Shown: one piece after another, positions 41,980 to 51,573 of the stretch
Position numbering within the stretch: the stretch's first letter is position 1
Layout of the letters: every line of letters begins with the position of its first letter
Assembly: GCF_000018885.1 (NCBI RefSeq)
Contig: NC_010168.1
Coordinates: 2,604,001-2,668,000 of the forward strand
Reading direction: 5' to 3'
Length of the DNA: 64,000 nucleotides
Source: Renibacterium salmoninarum ATCC 33209
Lineage (GTDB): Bacteria > Actinomycetota > Actinomycetes > Actinomycetales > Micrococcaceae
Position numbers and translations under genes: made by a program
Notes under the pieces: model-generated
Told to the model about the DNA's origin: nothing
Seen by the model: only the letters and a program-made list of their open reading frames with translations
Database searches by the model: none

Positions 41980-43411
41980 ATGACACATTTTGAGCTGATC
42001 ATCATTGGCTCCGGCTCAGGAAAAAGCATTCTGACGCCGGATTGGGACGGTAAAAAAGTTGCGCTCATTGAAGCTTGGGTCTTTGGTGGCACCTGTCTAA
42101 ATATGGGCTGCATTCCCACCAAAATGTACGTTTACCCATCAATGTTGGCGTGGCAAGCAGCTACCGAAGGCCCAGGCCTAGGCGTTGAGACTAAGTTCGA
42201 CGGCGTGCACTGGGCGGAAATCCGCGATCGAGTTTTCGGCCGAATCGACCCGATTTCTCAGGGTGGTCGAGACTACCGGGCCAATAATGCCAATGTCACT
42301 TTGATCGAAGAACGAGTTCGCTTCATTGGCCCAAAAACTCTACTGACCGCAAGTGGTGCCGAGCTGAGCGCCGATCAGATTGTGATCGCGGCAGGTTCAC
42401 ACGCCCAAATGCCTGACGTACCGGGCATAGATTTACCCCAAGTCCACACATCTGACACCGTGATGCGGATCAATGAGTTGCCCAGCCGAGTTTTGGTAGT
42501 AGGCGGCGGAGTTATTGCTGCCGAATTCGCCTCAGTCTTTGCTGGCTTCGGCTCCCAAGTAACTCAAATCATCCGTGGCGACGCACTGCTGCGTTCGATG
42601 GATGCCATCATGCTCCAAGAAATTCACCGAAGCGGCGGCTCAGCAATGGCGACTGGAAACGGGCCATCAGCTGCACTCCATGACGCCGTCGTCGGAAAAT
42701 GCGTTTCGGGTAAAGACTCAGGGACAGCACGACGCCGATGGCATCGACGAAGACTTTGATCTAGTTCTCATTGCGATTGGCAGGGCCGCCTCTTCCGAGG
42801 GCTTGGACGTCAAGGCCGCCCAGTTTGACACTGGATCGAGCGGAATATTGCTGGTTGATGAGTTCCAGCGCGTGCTGAGCGCCGGCACTGCTGTGCCAGG
42901 AGTGTGGGCTCTCGGTGACATCGCTAACGACTATCAGCTCAAACATGTCGCCAACCATGAGGCGCGAATCGTTGCGCATAATGCGGCGCATCCTGATGAT
43001 TTGCGGGCAGCCAATCACCATGCGGTGCCTGAAGCGGTGTTTTCCCACCCGCAAATCGCCTCGGTGGGGATGACCAGTGCAGAAGCTGCCGCGCACGCCG
43101 CCGAGACCGGCGCCGTCGTCGTCGAATATGTTCAGGAATTTGGTGGTACAGCGTACGGCTGGGCGATGGAAGACACGACGTCGGTGGTGAAAGTTATTGC
43201 CGAGAAGGACTCCCGACGCTTGTTGGGGGCACATATCATCGGCCCTGAAGCTTCGATGCTGATCCAACCACTGATCCAGGCGATGTCGTTCGGAACCGAT
43301 TTGACCGAATTCACCCGCGGACAGTACTGGATTCATCCGGCACTGAGCGAGGTTGTAGAAAACGCGGTGCTTGGGCTCGATCTGGAGCATCGTACTACCG
43401 ATCCGCTGTAG
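41980..43411 (+). pseudogene. mtr: Mycothione reductase, frameshifted
   Basis: A class I pyridine nucleotide-disulfide oxidoreductase that reduces oxidised mycothiol with NADPH. The first part has FELIIIGSGSGKSILTPDW, the redox pair GGTCLNMGCIPTKM and VLVVGGGVIAAEFASVFAGF. Near 42620 one base appears lost (LQEI-TEAAAQQWRL), and the frame ends at 42759. The rest, with DLVLIAIGRAASSEGL, GVWALGDIANDYQLKHVANH and the His-Glu dimer site YWIHPALSEVVENA, reads in another frame. Both halves are otherwise intact, so it decayed recently or the base is a sequencing error. The dimer-domain catalytic His is cut off. Confidence 0.87.
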
Positions 43412-43446
43412 GTTTTTCGATCCGTGAGATCACTTCAGGCGTGCAC

Positions 43447-43462
43447 TGCGCATTAACGCACA
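43447..43462. promoter_or_regulatory. Candidate LysR-type operator upstream of MFS gene
   Basis: TGCGCATTAACGCACA has a perfect TGCG-N6-CGCA dyad. It matches 14 of 16 positions of TGTGCATGAACGCACA at 45880-45895, directly upstream of the LysR gene. It lies about 135 bases before the MFS start. Confidence 0.5.
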
Positions 43463-43595
43463 TCAGTGGCGCGCCGATCTGACTTGATGCCATCGCTAGT
43501 TACCTGGATACTCGATCAAAGAGTTGTGTTCCAGATCACAGGCCAGGGGGATTACCGAGCCGCTGCGCGCACTCGCAACTACAAGGAGGTAGTCG

Positions 43596-44959
43596 GTGGC
43601 TCAGTCCGTACACAATGCAGAAGTCAAAGCTAAAGGTGGCAAGAATCGGGGCCTGCGGCAGGTTGTTGCCGCCTCGATGGCTGGCACCGTCGTGGAATGG
43701 TACGAGTTTTTTCTCTACGCCACCGCCGCAACGCTGGTCTTTGGCAAAGTGTTCTTCCCGGATACCGGGAATGATCTGGACGGAATCATCAAGGCGTTTC
43801 TCACCTACGCCGTGGGCTTCATTGCCCGACCAATTGGCGGCATCGTCTTTGGACACTTTGGTGATAAGTATGGCCGCAAGCACCTCCTGCAACTAGCAAT
43901 TATCTTGGTTGGTGCGACCACCTTTTTGATGGGCTGCCTGCCCACTTTCAACCAAGTTGGTTACTTGGCGCCAATTCTTGTTGGTGGTCTTGCGATTCTT
44001 ACAAAGGCTTCGCCGTTGGCAGGGAGCGGGGTGGTGCGGTTCTTCTAGTCGCCGAGCACTCCCCTAATAAAGAACGCGGGTTTTGGGCCAGTTGGCCACA
44101 AGCCGCGGTTCCAGCTGGCAACCTGCTTGCGACCGTCGTCCTGGTGATACTCTCCAGCACCCTTTCCCAAGAAGCATTCCTTTCCTGGGGCTGGCGGGTT
44201 GGCTTCTGGCTTTCGGTAGTGATCGTAGTGATCGGCTACTACATTCGCTCCAGAATTACCGACGCCCTTATTTTTCAGGAAGCAAAACGCGAGCTGGAAC
44301 AAAATAAGAGCGCCGGTTACGGCGTTATTGAAGTCTTCCGCCGGTATCCGCGTGGGGTATTCACCGCGATGGGTTTGCGGGTTGGTGAGAACATTTTGTA
44401 CTACATGGTGGTGACCTTCTCGATCACTTATCTAAAAACTCAGTTGAAGATGGACACTTCGCTGATTTTGCTGCTGCTCTTAGCGGCCCACTCCTTGCAA
44501 TTCATCATTGTGCCGATCATCGGTCGAATGACCGATAAGTTGGGCCGTCGGCCAATCTACGGCTTGGGCGCGCTCTTGATGATCGGTTGGGGATTCATTT
44601 GTTTCCCACTTTTCAATACTCGAAATACCTTGGTTATCCTGCTAACGATCTGCCTGGGACTGGTGGTGCATTCGCTGATGTACGCTGGCCAGCCTGCGAT
44701 CATGGCGGAGATGTTCCCTACCCGAATGCGCTACTCGGGCGTATCGCTGGGGTACCAGGTAACCTCGGTTGTGGCTGGGTCGCTAGCTCCGGTGATAGCG
44801 GCATCCCTGCTGGACCAGTTCCACTTTTGGTCACCGGTATCGATTTATATGATGGTCGCAGCCCTCGTTACCTTGGTAGCGGTCTACTTTTTGCGCGAAA
44901 CTCGAGGTAGCTCATTCCAGGAACTCGATGAGCAAGATCGGCAACGCTTCGCCCAATAG
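43596..44959 (+). pseudogene. MFS transporter of the MHS family, two one-base insertions
   Basis: A symporter gene of about 455 codons: the start [20 protein letters not shown], the loop [17 protein letters not shown], and the second half from FWASWPQAAVPAGNLLATVV to FLRETRGSSFQELDEQDRQR. The middle is scrambled by extra bases near 43981 and 44002, which would be FLQGFAVGGEWGGAVLL in homologues; the net +2 shift exactly explains the frame of the second half. A GGEWGG to GRERGG change is also readable. GTG at 43596 has a strong AAGGAGG site. The likely substrate is a carboxylate related to the neighbouring dehydrogenase. Confidence 0.85.
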
Positions 44960-44972
44960 CGCTAGCAGCCAG

Positions 44973-45872
44973 CTAAAGCCTGCGCGACGCCGTCGACCGC
45001 AAGGTTTCGATCACCAAGGCGACCGCCGGGTTACGTGTTGCTTCTTGCCGAACAACTGCCCAGTAGGACAGCGGGTGCGAGTATTCATCGCGAAGAATTC
45101 GGCGTAATCCGCGATTTTGATCGGCCAGAAAAGTTGACAAAATGCCAATTCCAGCACCGGCTTCGGTGGCGGCAACATGGGCAAAAACGCTTGTGGAGTC
45201 AATACCGTGCCGGAAATCTGGCAAGCTTTCGGTCGCTCGGTCTAAATCATCAACGTGCAGCGCAGATTCAATATAGAAATTGATCCGACGCCCGGCAATT
45301 TCTGCAAGCGAACGTGGAACTCCGTGTGCGGCCAAGTACGCCTCGCTCGCATACAGCCCTAAGGAGTAGTCCACAATATGCGCGGCCACCGCTTTGTGCA
45401 CCGAAGGCTCCCCTGCCACCACTTCAAGATCTACCCCGGAACGGTTCTGCCGGACGCGCTGGGTGGCGCTGATAAGTTCGACAGCCAGGCCCTGGTTGTC
45501 ATTTTGCAGGCCTGCCAGGGCTGGGGCAGCCACCAAAGTGCTGAAGGCATCCGGAGCGGCCAGTCGCACCATCCCGGTGATCTCCGCGCCGCTATGCTGC
45601 TGAGCGAGGGAGCTCAGTGCCCGTTCAACTTCCTCGGCAGTGCTCAATGCCTGCCTGCCCAACGGCGTCACCTCCCAGCCCGAGGTTGCTCGCACCAATA
45701 CCCGGCCCCCCATCGCCTTTTCTAGCGCATGGATTCGTCGGGAAACCGTCGAGTGATTGACGCCGAGCGCCTCACCGGCAGCGTTATAGCGACCGAGTCG
45801 AGCGACGGCTAGAAAAGTCATGAGACCTTCAAGATGCCGATGTGAAGTGTCAAGATATCCCGTCTCAGCCAT
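44973..45872 (-). CDS. LysR-family transcriptional regulator
   Basis: A 299-residue LysR protein. Residues about 10-70 form the HTH (MTFLAVARLGRYNAAGEALG, NHSTVSRRIHALEKAMGG). An effector domain follows, with DLEVVAGEPSVHKAVAA and EAGAGIGILSTFLADQNRG. ATG at 45872 (MAETGYLD) gives a normal length; earlier codons exist but run through a putative operator. It is divergent from mmsB and convergent with the broken MFS gene, so the three probably form one catabolic unit it controls. The effector is unknown but may be a hydroxy acid. Confidence 0.82.
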   Translation of the reverse strand: MAETGYLDTSHRHLEGLMTFLAVARLGRYNAAGEALGVNHSTVSRRIHALEKAMGGRVLVRATSGWEVTPLGRQALSTAEEVERALSSLAQQHSGAEITGMVRLAAPDAFSTLVAAPALAGLQNDNQGLAVELISATQRVRQNRSGVDLEVVAGEPSVHKAVAAHIVDYSLGLYASEAYLAAHGVPRSLAEIAGRRINFYIESALHVDDLDRATESLPDFRHGIDSTSVFAHVAATEAGAGIGILSTFLADQNRGLRRILRDEYSHPLSYWAVVRQEATRNPAVALVIETLRSTASRRL

Positions 45873-45879
45873 ACTGCAT

Positions 45880-45895
45880 TGTGCATGAACGCACA
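45880..45895. promoter_or_regulatory. Candidate LysR operator in regulator/mmsB spacer
   Basis: TGTGCATGAACGCACA lies just ahead of the LysR start codon, about 94 bases before mmsB, and shares 14 of 16 bases with a site upstream of the MFS gene at 43447. The location fits autoregulation. Confidence 0.5.
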
Positions 45896-45988
45896 GAAGA
45901 GGTGCAATTTTGGCGGCCTGACGTGCATTGATGAGCATCCCTGAAACTCATAGAGTGGGCTCATCAACGACGATTGAGGGAGTTTCAG

Positions 45989-46891
45989 ATGGCGGTTTAC
46001 GCGTGGGTTGGCTTAGGAAACATGGGCGGTCCGATGACGGCGAATCTCGTCAAGGCAGGGCACACCGTACGCGGCGTGGACCTTGACCCCGGGGCCAAGG
46101 GCGCAGCCGCCGAGGCTGGCGTACAGATTGTCGATTCCATTGCGGAGGCGGTGGCTGGCGCGGATGCTGTGTTCACTATGCTACCCAAGGGCGAACACGT
46201 ACGAGCTGTTTTCGCCGATATTCTTGCTAGTGCAGATGTTTCAACGCTGCTGATCGACAGTTCCACGGTGGACATTGAGACCGCAAAATATTGCCATCAG
46301 TGCGCTGCAGCCGCCGGGTTCCGTTTTGTTGACGCTCCGGTCTCCGGTGGAATCAGCGGGGCCGCCGCCGGTACTTTGTGTTTCATGCTGGGCGGCGAAG
46401 AAAGCGCAGTTCAGGCTGCCGTAACTTTCGTCGAGCCCATGTCCGGAAAGACGATTGTGGCTGGCGGCGCCACCGCAGGAATTGCTGCAAAAATCTGTAA
46501 CAACATGATGCTGTTCATTGATCTGATGGCCGCCTCGGAAGGCTCACAGTTAGCGGAACATCTGGGTTTAGACCCGCAAGTCTTCTGGGAAATTGCTTCA
46601 GTGTCTTCTGGCCGGTCTTGGGCGCAGCAAACTTGGTATCCGGTACCCGAGGTGGTGCCGACGTCGGCCGCAAATCACAATTTCGACGCGACCTTCCGAG
46701 TGGACCTGGCTCGCAAAGACATTGGCCTAGCGCTTGACGCCGGCAAGAGCACCGGGGTGAAACTGCCGGCGGCAGCATTGGCCCAAGCGCACTTTGATGC
46801 CCTCATCGCGGAGGGTTTGGCGGATAAGGACTGCTCATTGATCGTGAAGCAGATCTCGCCCGATGGCACGGTCCGAGGCTACACACCCTAA
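45989..46891 (+). CDS. mmsB: 3-hydroxyisobutyrate dehydrogenase-like enzyme
   Basis: A 300-residue beta-hydroxyacid dehydrogenase. The NAD-binding motif is WVGLGNMGGPMTANLVKAGH, the substrate motif DAPVSGGISGAAAGTL, and the catalytic Lys is in GIAAKICNNMML. It oxidises 3-hydroxyisobutyrate (valine breakdown) or a related beta-hydroxyacid to the semialdehyde. ATG at 45989 has a GAGGGAG site six bases upstream; five codons further upstream in frame lack that. mmsA and acyl-CoA dehydrogenase genes are not nearby, so the pathway assignment is tentative. Confidence 0.87.
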   Translation: MAVYAWVGLGNMGGPMTANLVKAGHTVRGVDLDPGAKGAAAEAGVQIVDSIAEAVAGADAVFTMLPKGEHVRAVFADILASADVSTLLIDSSTVDIETAKYCHQCAAAAGFRFVDAPVSGGISGAAAGTLCFMLGGEESAVQAAVTFVEPMSGKTIVAGGATAGIAAKICNNMMLFIDLMAASEGSQLAEHLGLDPQVFWEIASVSSGRSWAQQTWYPVPEVVPTSAANHNFDATFRVDLARKDIGLALDAGKSTGVKLPAAALAQAHFDALIAEGLADKDCSLIVKQISPDGTVRGYTP

Positions 46892-46897
46892 GCCGTC

Positions 46898-49800
46898 TTA
46901 CGCTTGCGCCTCGGCGGTAAAGATCGCGGTGAGCACTTGTTCCGCCCACTCCAGCACTTGAGCGTCAACCAAATCGCGGCCACCAATTCGGGCGGTCTTC
47001 GGCCTTGGCACCAGAATTTGGTGGAGCGCTGGTTTGATCAAAGAACCCGGGTACATTCGCTGCAACCGCATCTGCCGTGACTCGGGCAAATCGGCCGGGA
47101 AGAACTTGACGAAATTGCCTTGAACCGCAACGTCGGTGAGGCCAACTTCGCGCGCCGCAACCCGGAATCGATCCACCGCGATCAGGTTCACTACCGCAGC
47201 CGGCGGCTCGCCGTAACGGTCCACAAGCTCTTCCAGCACCTCGTCAATCGCTGCGTTTGATGCCGCAGCAGCCAACTTCCGGTAGGCCTCCAAGCGAAGC
47301 CGCTCCCCCGGTACGTAGTCGTGCGGTAGATGCGCATTCACCGGCAGCTCGATCTTCATATCGGCGGCTTTATCCTCGGTTTCGCCGCGATAATCCGCAA
47401 CGGCTTCACCCACCAACCGGATATACAAGTCGAAGCCCACACCCGCAATGTGGCCGGATTGCTCGCCGCCCAAAAGGTTGCCCGCACCGCGAATTTCCAA
47501 GTCCTTGAGAGCCAATTGCATACCGGCGCCAAGCTCGTTGTGTGCCGCAACCGCTTTGAGCCGCTCCAGGGCTACCTCACCCAGCGGCTTTTCTGCCGGA
47601 TAAAGGAAGTAGGCGTAAGCGCGTTCCCGGCCACGGCCCACCCGGCCACGCAGCTGATGCAACTGAGATAAGCCATACTTATCTGCGCCGTCGACAATCA
47701 GGGTGTTTGCGTTGGAAATATCCAAGCCGGTCTCAATGATGGTGGTGCAGACCAGCACATCAAAGCGTTTTTCCCAGAAGTCCACAATGATTTGCTCAAG
47801 CCGAGATTCGCTCATTTGCCCGTGCGCCACCGCAATTCGAGCTTCCGGAACCAACTGCTGCACATGCGCGGCAATCCGCTCGATCGAAGAAACCCGATTG
47901 TGCACAAAGAACACTTGGCCTTCGCGCATCAACTCACGTCGGATCGCGGCTGACGCTTGCTTATCCGTGTACGGGCCAACGTAGGTGAGCACCGGATGCC
48001 GTTCCTCAGGAGGCGTGGCCAAAGTCGAGGTCTCGCGAATACCGGTCAACGACATTTCAAGGGTTCGCGGGATCGGCGTGGCACTCATGGCCAAGACGTC
48101 CACGTTGTTGCGCATCTTCTTCAGCTGTTCTTTGTGCTCAACACCGAACCGCTGCTCCTCATCAACAATCACCAAACCCAAGTCCTTGAAGGCGAAGTCT
48201 TTCGATAGCAATCGATGGGTGCCGATCACCACGTCGATTGAGCCATTTGCCACGCCTTCGGCGGTCTCTTTGGCTTCTTTGCCAGACTGGAATCTGGAAA
48301 GTGGCTTAACCCTTACTGGAAAACCGGAAAACCGCTCGCTAAACGTTTCATAGTGCTGTTGCGCCAGCAAAGTGGTGGGCACCAAAACAGCAACTTGCTT
48401 ACCATCTTGTACGGCCTTGAACGCGGCCCGTACCGCAATCTCCGTTTTGCCGTAGCCCACGTCGCCGGAGACTAGTCGGTCCATCGGAATCTCGCGTTCC
48501 ATATCCGCTTTGACCTCGTTGATCGTGGTCAACTGGTCTGGAGTTTCCACGTAGGGGAAAGCTTCTTCGAGCTCACGCTGCCAAGGAGTGTCCGCACTGA
48601 AGGAAAAACCTCGTGAAGCCATCCGAGCCGAGTAGAGACGAATCAACTCGCCAGCAATCTCCTTGACCGCTTTGCGCGCTTTGTTCTTCGTCGAAGCCCA
48701 ATCCGAGCCACCCATTTTGGACAACGCCGGGGCATCGCCGCCCACGTAGGCGGTGATTTGGTCCAGTTGATCGGTGGGCACAAACAGCCGGTCACCAGGC
48801 GCACCACGCTTCGACGGTGCATATTCAAGCACCAAGTACTCACGGCTGCCGTCAGTACCAGCAACTTTTCGCTGAATCAACTCGAGGAATCGACCAATAC
48901 CGTGTTGTTCGTGCACTACAAAGTCGCCGCCGCGCAATTGCAGCGGATCTACCGCATTGCGTCGTTTGGACGGCATTTTCCGCATGTCTTTGGTGCCAGA
49001 GGCCGAAGATCTGCCGAGTAAATCGGCCTCGGTCAACAGACCGATTTTGAGTCCGTCAAGCACAAAGCCATGGCCGACGGCGGCGGTCGTCACCTCGATG
49101 ATGCCCAGTTGCGGCTGCTCATCTAAGGAATCGACTCGTGCGGTAGGAATATCAGCATCGTGGAAAAGCTCCGCCAAGCGCTGCGCTGGGCCCGGGCCAT
49201 CGGTCGCGACGACCACTCGCCACTGCCCGCCGCCATCGTTGCCGCGAACACGCGAGCCGATGAACTCGAGCATCTCGGCCACATTGCCCTGATAACCGCG
49301 TGGTTCACGAGCTGGCACGCTCAGCACATCAAGTTCTGGCGCAGTCTCGTCATCGATGCCTAGCGCCGAAACTGACCACCAGCTGACGCCAGCGCGTAAG
49401 GCCGCGCCGCGAGTTTGCGCCAGCGAGGCAAAGCTCGCCGAAGCGAGTGTCTGGGAGACGTCCAAGGGCGCCGCACCGCCGTCGGAAGCTGTTGACCAGG
49501 CTGCCTCGAGGAACTCCTCATTAGTCGCTTCCAAATCATGGGCCCGGCCGCGCACTCGCTCCGGTTCAAGCACCACGGCTATTGAGCCGGGTGGAAATTC
49601 CGCGACCACGGGCACCATCGAATCAACCAGTACCGGGGTGAGAGATTCCATTCCCTCCACGGCAATACCGCCAGCAATCTTCTCCAACATTGCCGCGGCA
49701 GCAGGGAAGGAGTCTTTCAGTTTCGCGGCTTTCGATTGCACCTCCGGGGTGATCAAGAGTTCCCGGCACGGCGGAGCAAAGAGTGCTTTAGGGTGCTCGA

Positions 49801-50521
49801 TTGTTCCGCTAATGCTGGTCAAGGTGCGTTGATCCGCCACCGCAAACCAGCGCATCGATTCCAATTCATCGCCAAAGAATTCAATGCGAACTGGATGCGG
49901 ATCAGTTGGTGGAAAAACATCAATAATGCCGCCGCGCACCGCAAATTCGCCACGATGAGTAACCATGTCTACCCGCGCATAGGCAGCGTCGGCCAGGCGT
50001 CGGATCACCTGATCGAAAGGAGCCCGTTGGCCAATACTCAGCTCAACTGGCTCTAAATCCGCCAAGCCCTGAACAATCGGCTGAACTACAGCGCGCACCG
50101 GCGCCACCACAATCCGTAAGGGACCGGTGGTACCCATGCCACCATGTTTTAGCCGGCGCAGCACCGAAAGACGCCGCCCGACGGTATCGGAACGGGGCGA
50201 GAGCAGCTCGTGCGGCAGCGTCTCCCAACTGGGGAAATCCGCAACGGCATCCTCCGGCAAGTAAGCACGTAGGGCCGCGACCAGGTCTTCGCTTTCCCTG
50301 CTCGTCGCGGTTACCGCGAGCACCACCCCGGCGTGATCCCCGTTCGCTTGCGCTGCAGCCAAACCTTCAGCTACCTCAGCGAGTAGCGGAGCCCGCAGAC
50401 CGTTGGGCGCACCAATCTGCAAATCCTCGCTTCGTTTGGCGTGTTCGCGCTCCGCATGGGCCCGGACTCTGGCGATGCTCGGATCCTCGCGAAGTGCAGC
50501 ACGCAAACCGTTCAAGCCCAT
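46898..50521 (-). CDS. mfd: Transcription-repair coupling factor
   Basis: A 1207-residue ATP-dependent translocase that removes stalled RNA polymerase and recruits UvrA. The N-terminal UvrB-like part starts MGLNGLRAALREDP. The RNA polymerase-interacting domain (GGDFVVHEQHGIGRFLEL) lies mid-protein. The RecG-like motor has SGDVGYGKTEIAVRAAF (Walker A), VIVDEEQRFGVEHKEQLKK (DEEQ box) and QLRGRVGRGRERAYAYF. ATG at 50521 has TGGAG five bases ahead; the open frame beyond it is antisense to the DUF2505 gene and not credible. Length is normal. A palindromic repeat sits in the divergent spacer. Confidence 0.95.
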   Translation of the reverse strand: MGLNGLRAALREDPSIARVRAHAEREHAKRSEDLQIGAPNGLRAPLLAEVAEGLAAAQANGDHAGVVLAVTATSRESEDLVAALRAYLPEDAVADFPSWETLPHELLSPRSDTVGRRLSVLRRLKHGGMGTTGPLRIVVAPVRAVVQPIVQGLADLEPVELSIGQRAPFDQVIRRLADAAYARVDMVTHRGEFAVRGGIIDVFPPTDPHPVRIEFFGDELESMRWFAVADQRTLTSISGTIEHPKALFAPPCRELLITPEVQSKAAKLKDSFPAAAAMLEKIAGGIAVEGMESLTPVLVDSMVPVVAEFPPGSIAVVLEPERVRGRAHDLEATNEEFLEAAWSTASDGGAAPLDVSQTLASASFASLAQTRGAALRAGVSWWSVSALGIDDETAPELDVLSVPAREPRGYQGNVAEMLEFIGSRVRGNDGGGQWRVVVATDGPGPAQRLAELFHDADIPTARVDSLDEQPQLGIIEVTTAAVGHGFVLDGLKIGLLTEADLLGRSSASGTKDMRKMPSKRRNAVDPLQLRGGDFVVHEQHGIGRFLELIQRKVAGTDGSREYLVLEYAPSKRGAPGDRLFVPTDQLDQITAYVGGDAPALSKMGGSDWASTKNKARKAVKEIAGELIRLYSARMASRGFSFSADTPWQRELEEAFPYVETPDQLTTINEVKADMEREIPMDRLVSGDVGYGKTEIAVRAAFKAVQDGKQVAVLVPTTLLAQQHYETFSERFSGFPVRVKPLSRFQSGKEAKETAEGVANGSIDVVIGTHRLLSKDFAFKDLGLVIVDEEQRFGVEHKEQLKKMRNNVDVLAMSATPIPRTLEMSLTGIRETSTLATPPEERHPVLTYVGPYTDKQASAAIRRELMREGQVFFVHNRVSSIERIAAHVQQLVPEARIAVAHGQMSESRLEQIIVDFWEKRFDVLVCTTIIETGLDISNANTLIVDGADKYGLSQLHQLRGRVGRGRERAYAYFLYPAEKPLGEVALERLKAVAAHNELGAGMQLALKDLEIRGAGNLLGGEQSGHIAGVGFDLYIRLVGEAVADYRGETEDKAADMKIELPVNAHLPHDYVPGERLRLEAYRKLAAAASNAAIDEVLEELVDRYGEPPAAVVNLIAVDRFRVAAREVGLTDVAVQGNFVKFFPADLPESRQMRLQRMYPGSLIKPALHQILVPRPKTARIGGRDLVDAQVLEWAEQVLTAIFTAEAQA

Positions 50522-50607
50522 GGAAACTCCAACCCACTTAGATCGCCGAAGACAACACGAAAGCCCGAAGTTCCAAGAACTCCGGGGGTGATACCTCCAT
50601 CCTATCC

Positions 50608-50672
50608 CCGTCGAGTGTCGACTTGTGGCTGGTTTGCGCCTTTCAAACCAGCCACAAGTCGACACTCGACGG
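50608..50672. repeat. Long palindromic repeat, copy C
   Basis: Perfect 29-base arms (50608-50636 and 50644-50672) with a seven-base loop. Compared with copy A, the arm reads GTGGCTGGTTTG instead of GTGGTCGGTTTG, and the opposite arm changes in step (CAAACCAGCCAC), so pairing is kept. It sits between divergent genes, where a terminator is not expected. Confidence 0.92.
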
Positions 50673-50732
50673 CGGGCGCTGGCTGATCGACACGTAAGAT
50701 GGATTCGGACAAGTCCCCTAACAAGGAGAACC

Positions 50733-51236
50733 ATGGCTCTGACCTCCACAGCCTCACTTCCCGCCAATGTCGAGCGCGTCGTCGAACTTTTTGCCAGCGA
50801 AGACTTCGCCCGACAGGTCAGCGAAGCCGCTGGTGGCACGTTAGAATCCTTCGAGATTTCAGGCGAAACCTCTGGAGCCTTCCAAACGACGACGGCGCGC
50901 TCGCTCCCGAGCGACCGGTTGCCGGACTTTGCGAAGAAATTCTTCGGAGCCAGATTGACCATGCAGCAGAAGGAAAATTGGTCTGCTCCCGCCGCCGATG
51001 GGTCGCGTGAAGTGAAGATCAGCGCCAAGATCTCCGGGGTGCCGGTTGAGGCCAACTTGGTGCAGCGTTTGAATGCAGACGGCGAACAGACGCAGATCCA
51101 GATGGCGGGCAGTGTCACCTCCAGCATTCCGTTCTTCGGCGAAAAAATCGCCAAAGCAGCAGAGCCCGCAATTGGTAAGGCTTTGAACCTGCAAGTTAGC
51201 GAAGCACTCAAGGTACTAGGCGGAACCGCATCATGA
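50733..51236 (+). CDS. DUF2505-domain protein
   Basis: A 167-residue actinobacterial DUF2505 protein with a START/polyketide-cyclase-like fold by family knowledge: SLPANVERVVELFASEDFAR at the start, GTLESFEISGETSGAF, and the C-terminal FFGEKIAKAAEPAIGKALNL. It may bind a lipid, but no ligand is known. ATG at 50733 has an AAGGAG site. Its stop overlaps the next start (ATGA), so it is co-translated with the SCO4848-like membrane protein. Confidence 0.82.
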   Translation: MALTSTASLPANVERVVELFASEDFARQVSEAAGGTLESFEISGETSGAFQTTTARSLPSDRLPDFAKKFFGARLTMQQKENWSAPAADGSREVKISAKISGVPVEANLVQRLNADGEQTQIQMAGSVTSSIPFFGEKIAKAAEPAIGKALNLQVSEALKVLGGTAS

Positions 51237-51454
51237 AACTACCTTTGATTTTGTCCCTCATCCTGATTCTTGCCGGTATTTGGTCTTTCATTGTCTGGCC
51301 GCCGTTCCTGCGCCGCGTGCTCAAGGATCCACGTGCCCGCGATGAGAACGGCCGGCCCACTAAGTTCCTCACGGTGCACATTATGTTGGTGAGCATTTCC
51401 ATGATTTTGGGCATCGCTACCTTAGTAATCGGCATTCGCACGATCTTCAGCTAA
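51233..51454 (+). CDS. SCO4848-like small membrane protein
   Basis: A 73-residue protein with two membrane helices (LPLILSLILILAGIWSFIVW and a C-terminal IMLVSISMILGIATLVIGI) flanking a polar loop, FLRRVLKDPRARDENGRPTK. It matches the conserved SCO4848 family of actinobacteria, which has no known function. Overlap of four bases with the DUF2505 gene is conserved in style with other actinobacterial pairs. Confidence 0.75.
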   Translation: MKLPLILSLILILAGIWSFIVWPPFLRRVLKDPRARDENGRPTKFLTVHIMLVSISMILGIATLVIGIRTIFS

Positions 51455-51573
51455 GTTTCCTCAGCCAAAAACGGGTAAAATAGATCATGGTGTGCCGGGA
51501 AGTCTGGTCGGCATGGCTGCGTTCGTAGCCATTGTTCTACCTTCTTTTGCCATGTCTTCTGTGAGGATCTTTG

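Noticed and set aside
43596..44959. Two separate small transporters rather than one broken gene
   Set aside because: The two frames encode consecutive halves of one MHS-family protein, and two one-base insertions account exactly for the shift.
50608..50672. Palindrome copy C as a rho-independent terminator
   Set aside because: It lies between divergent genes and lacks a T-run, so there is no transcript for it to end.
50522..51211. A 230-codon N-terminal extension of mfd
   Set aside because: It is antisense to the DUF2505 gene and crosses the palindromic repeat, while the ATG at 50521 has a good ribosome site and gives the normal Mfd length.
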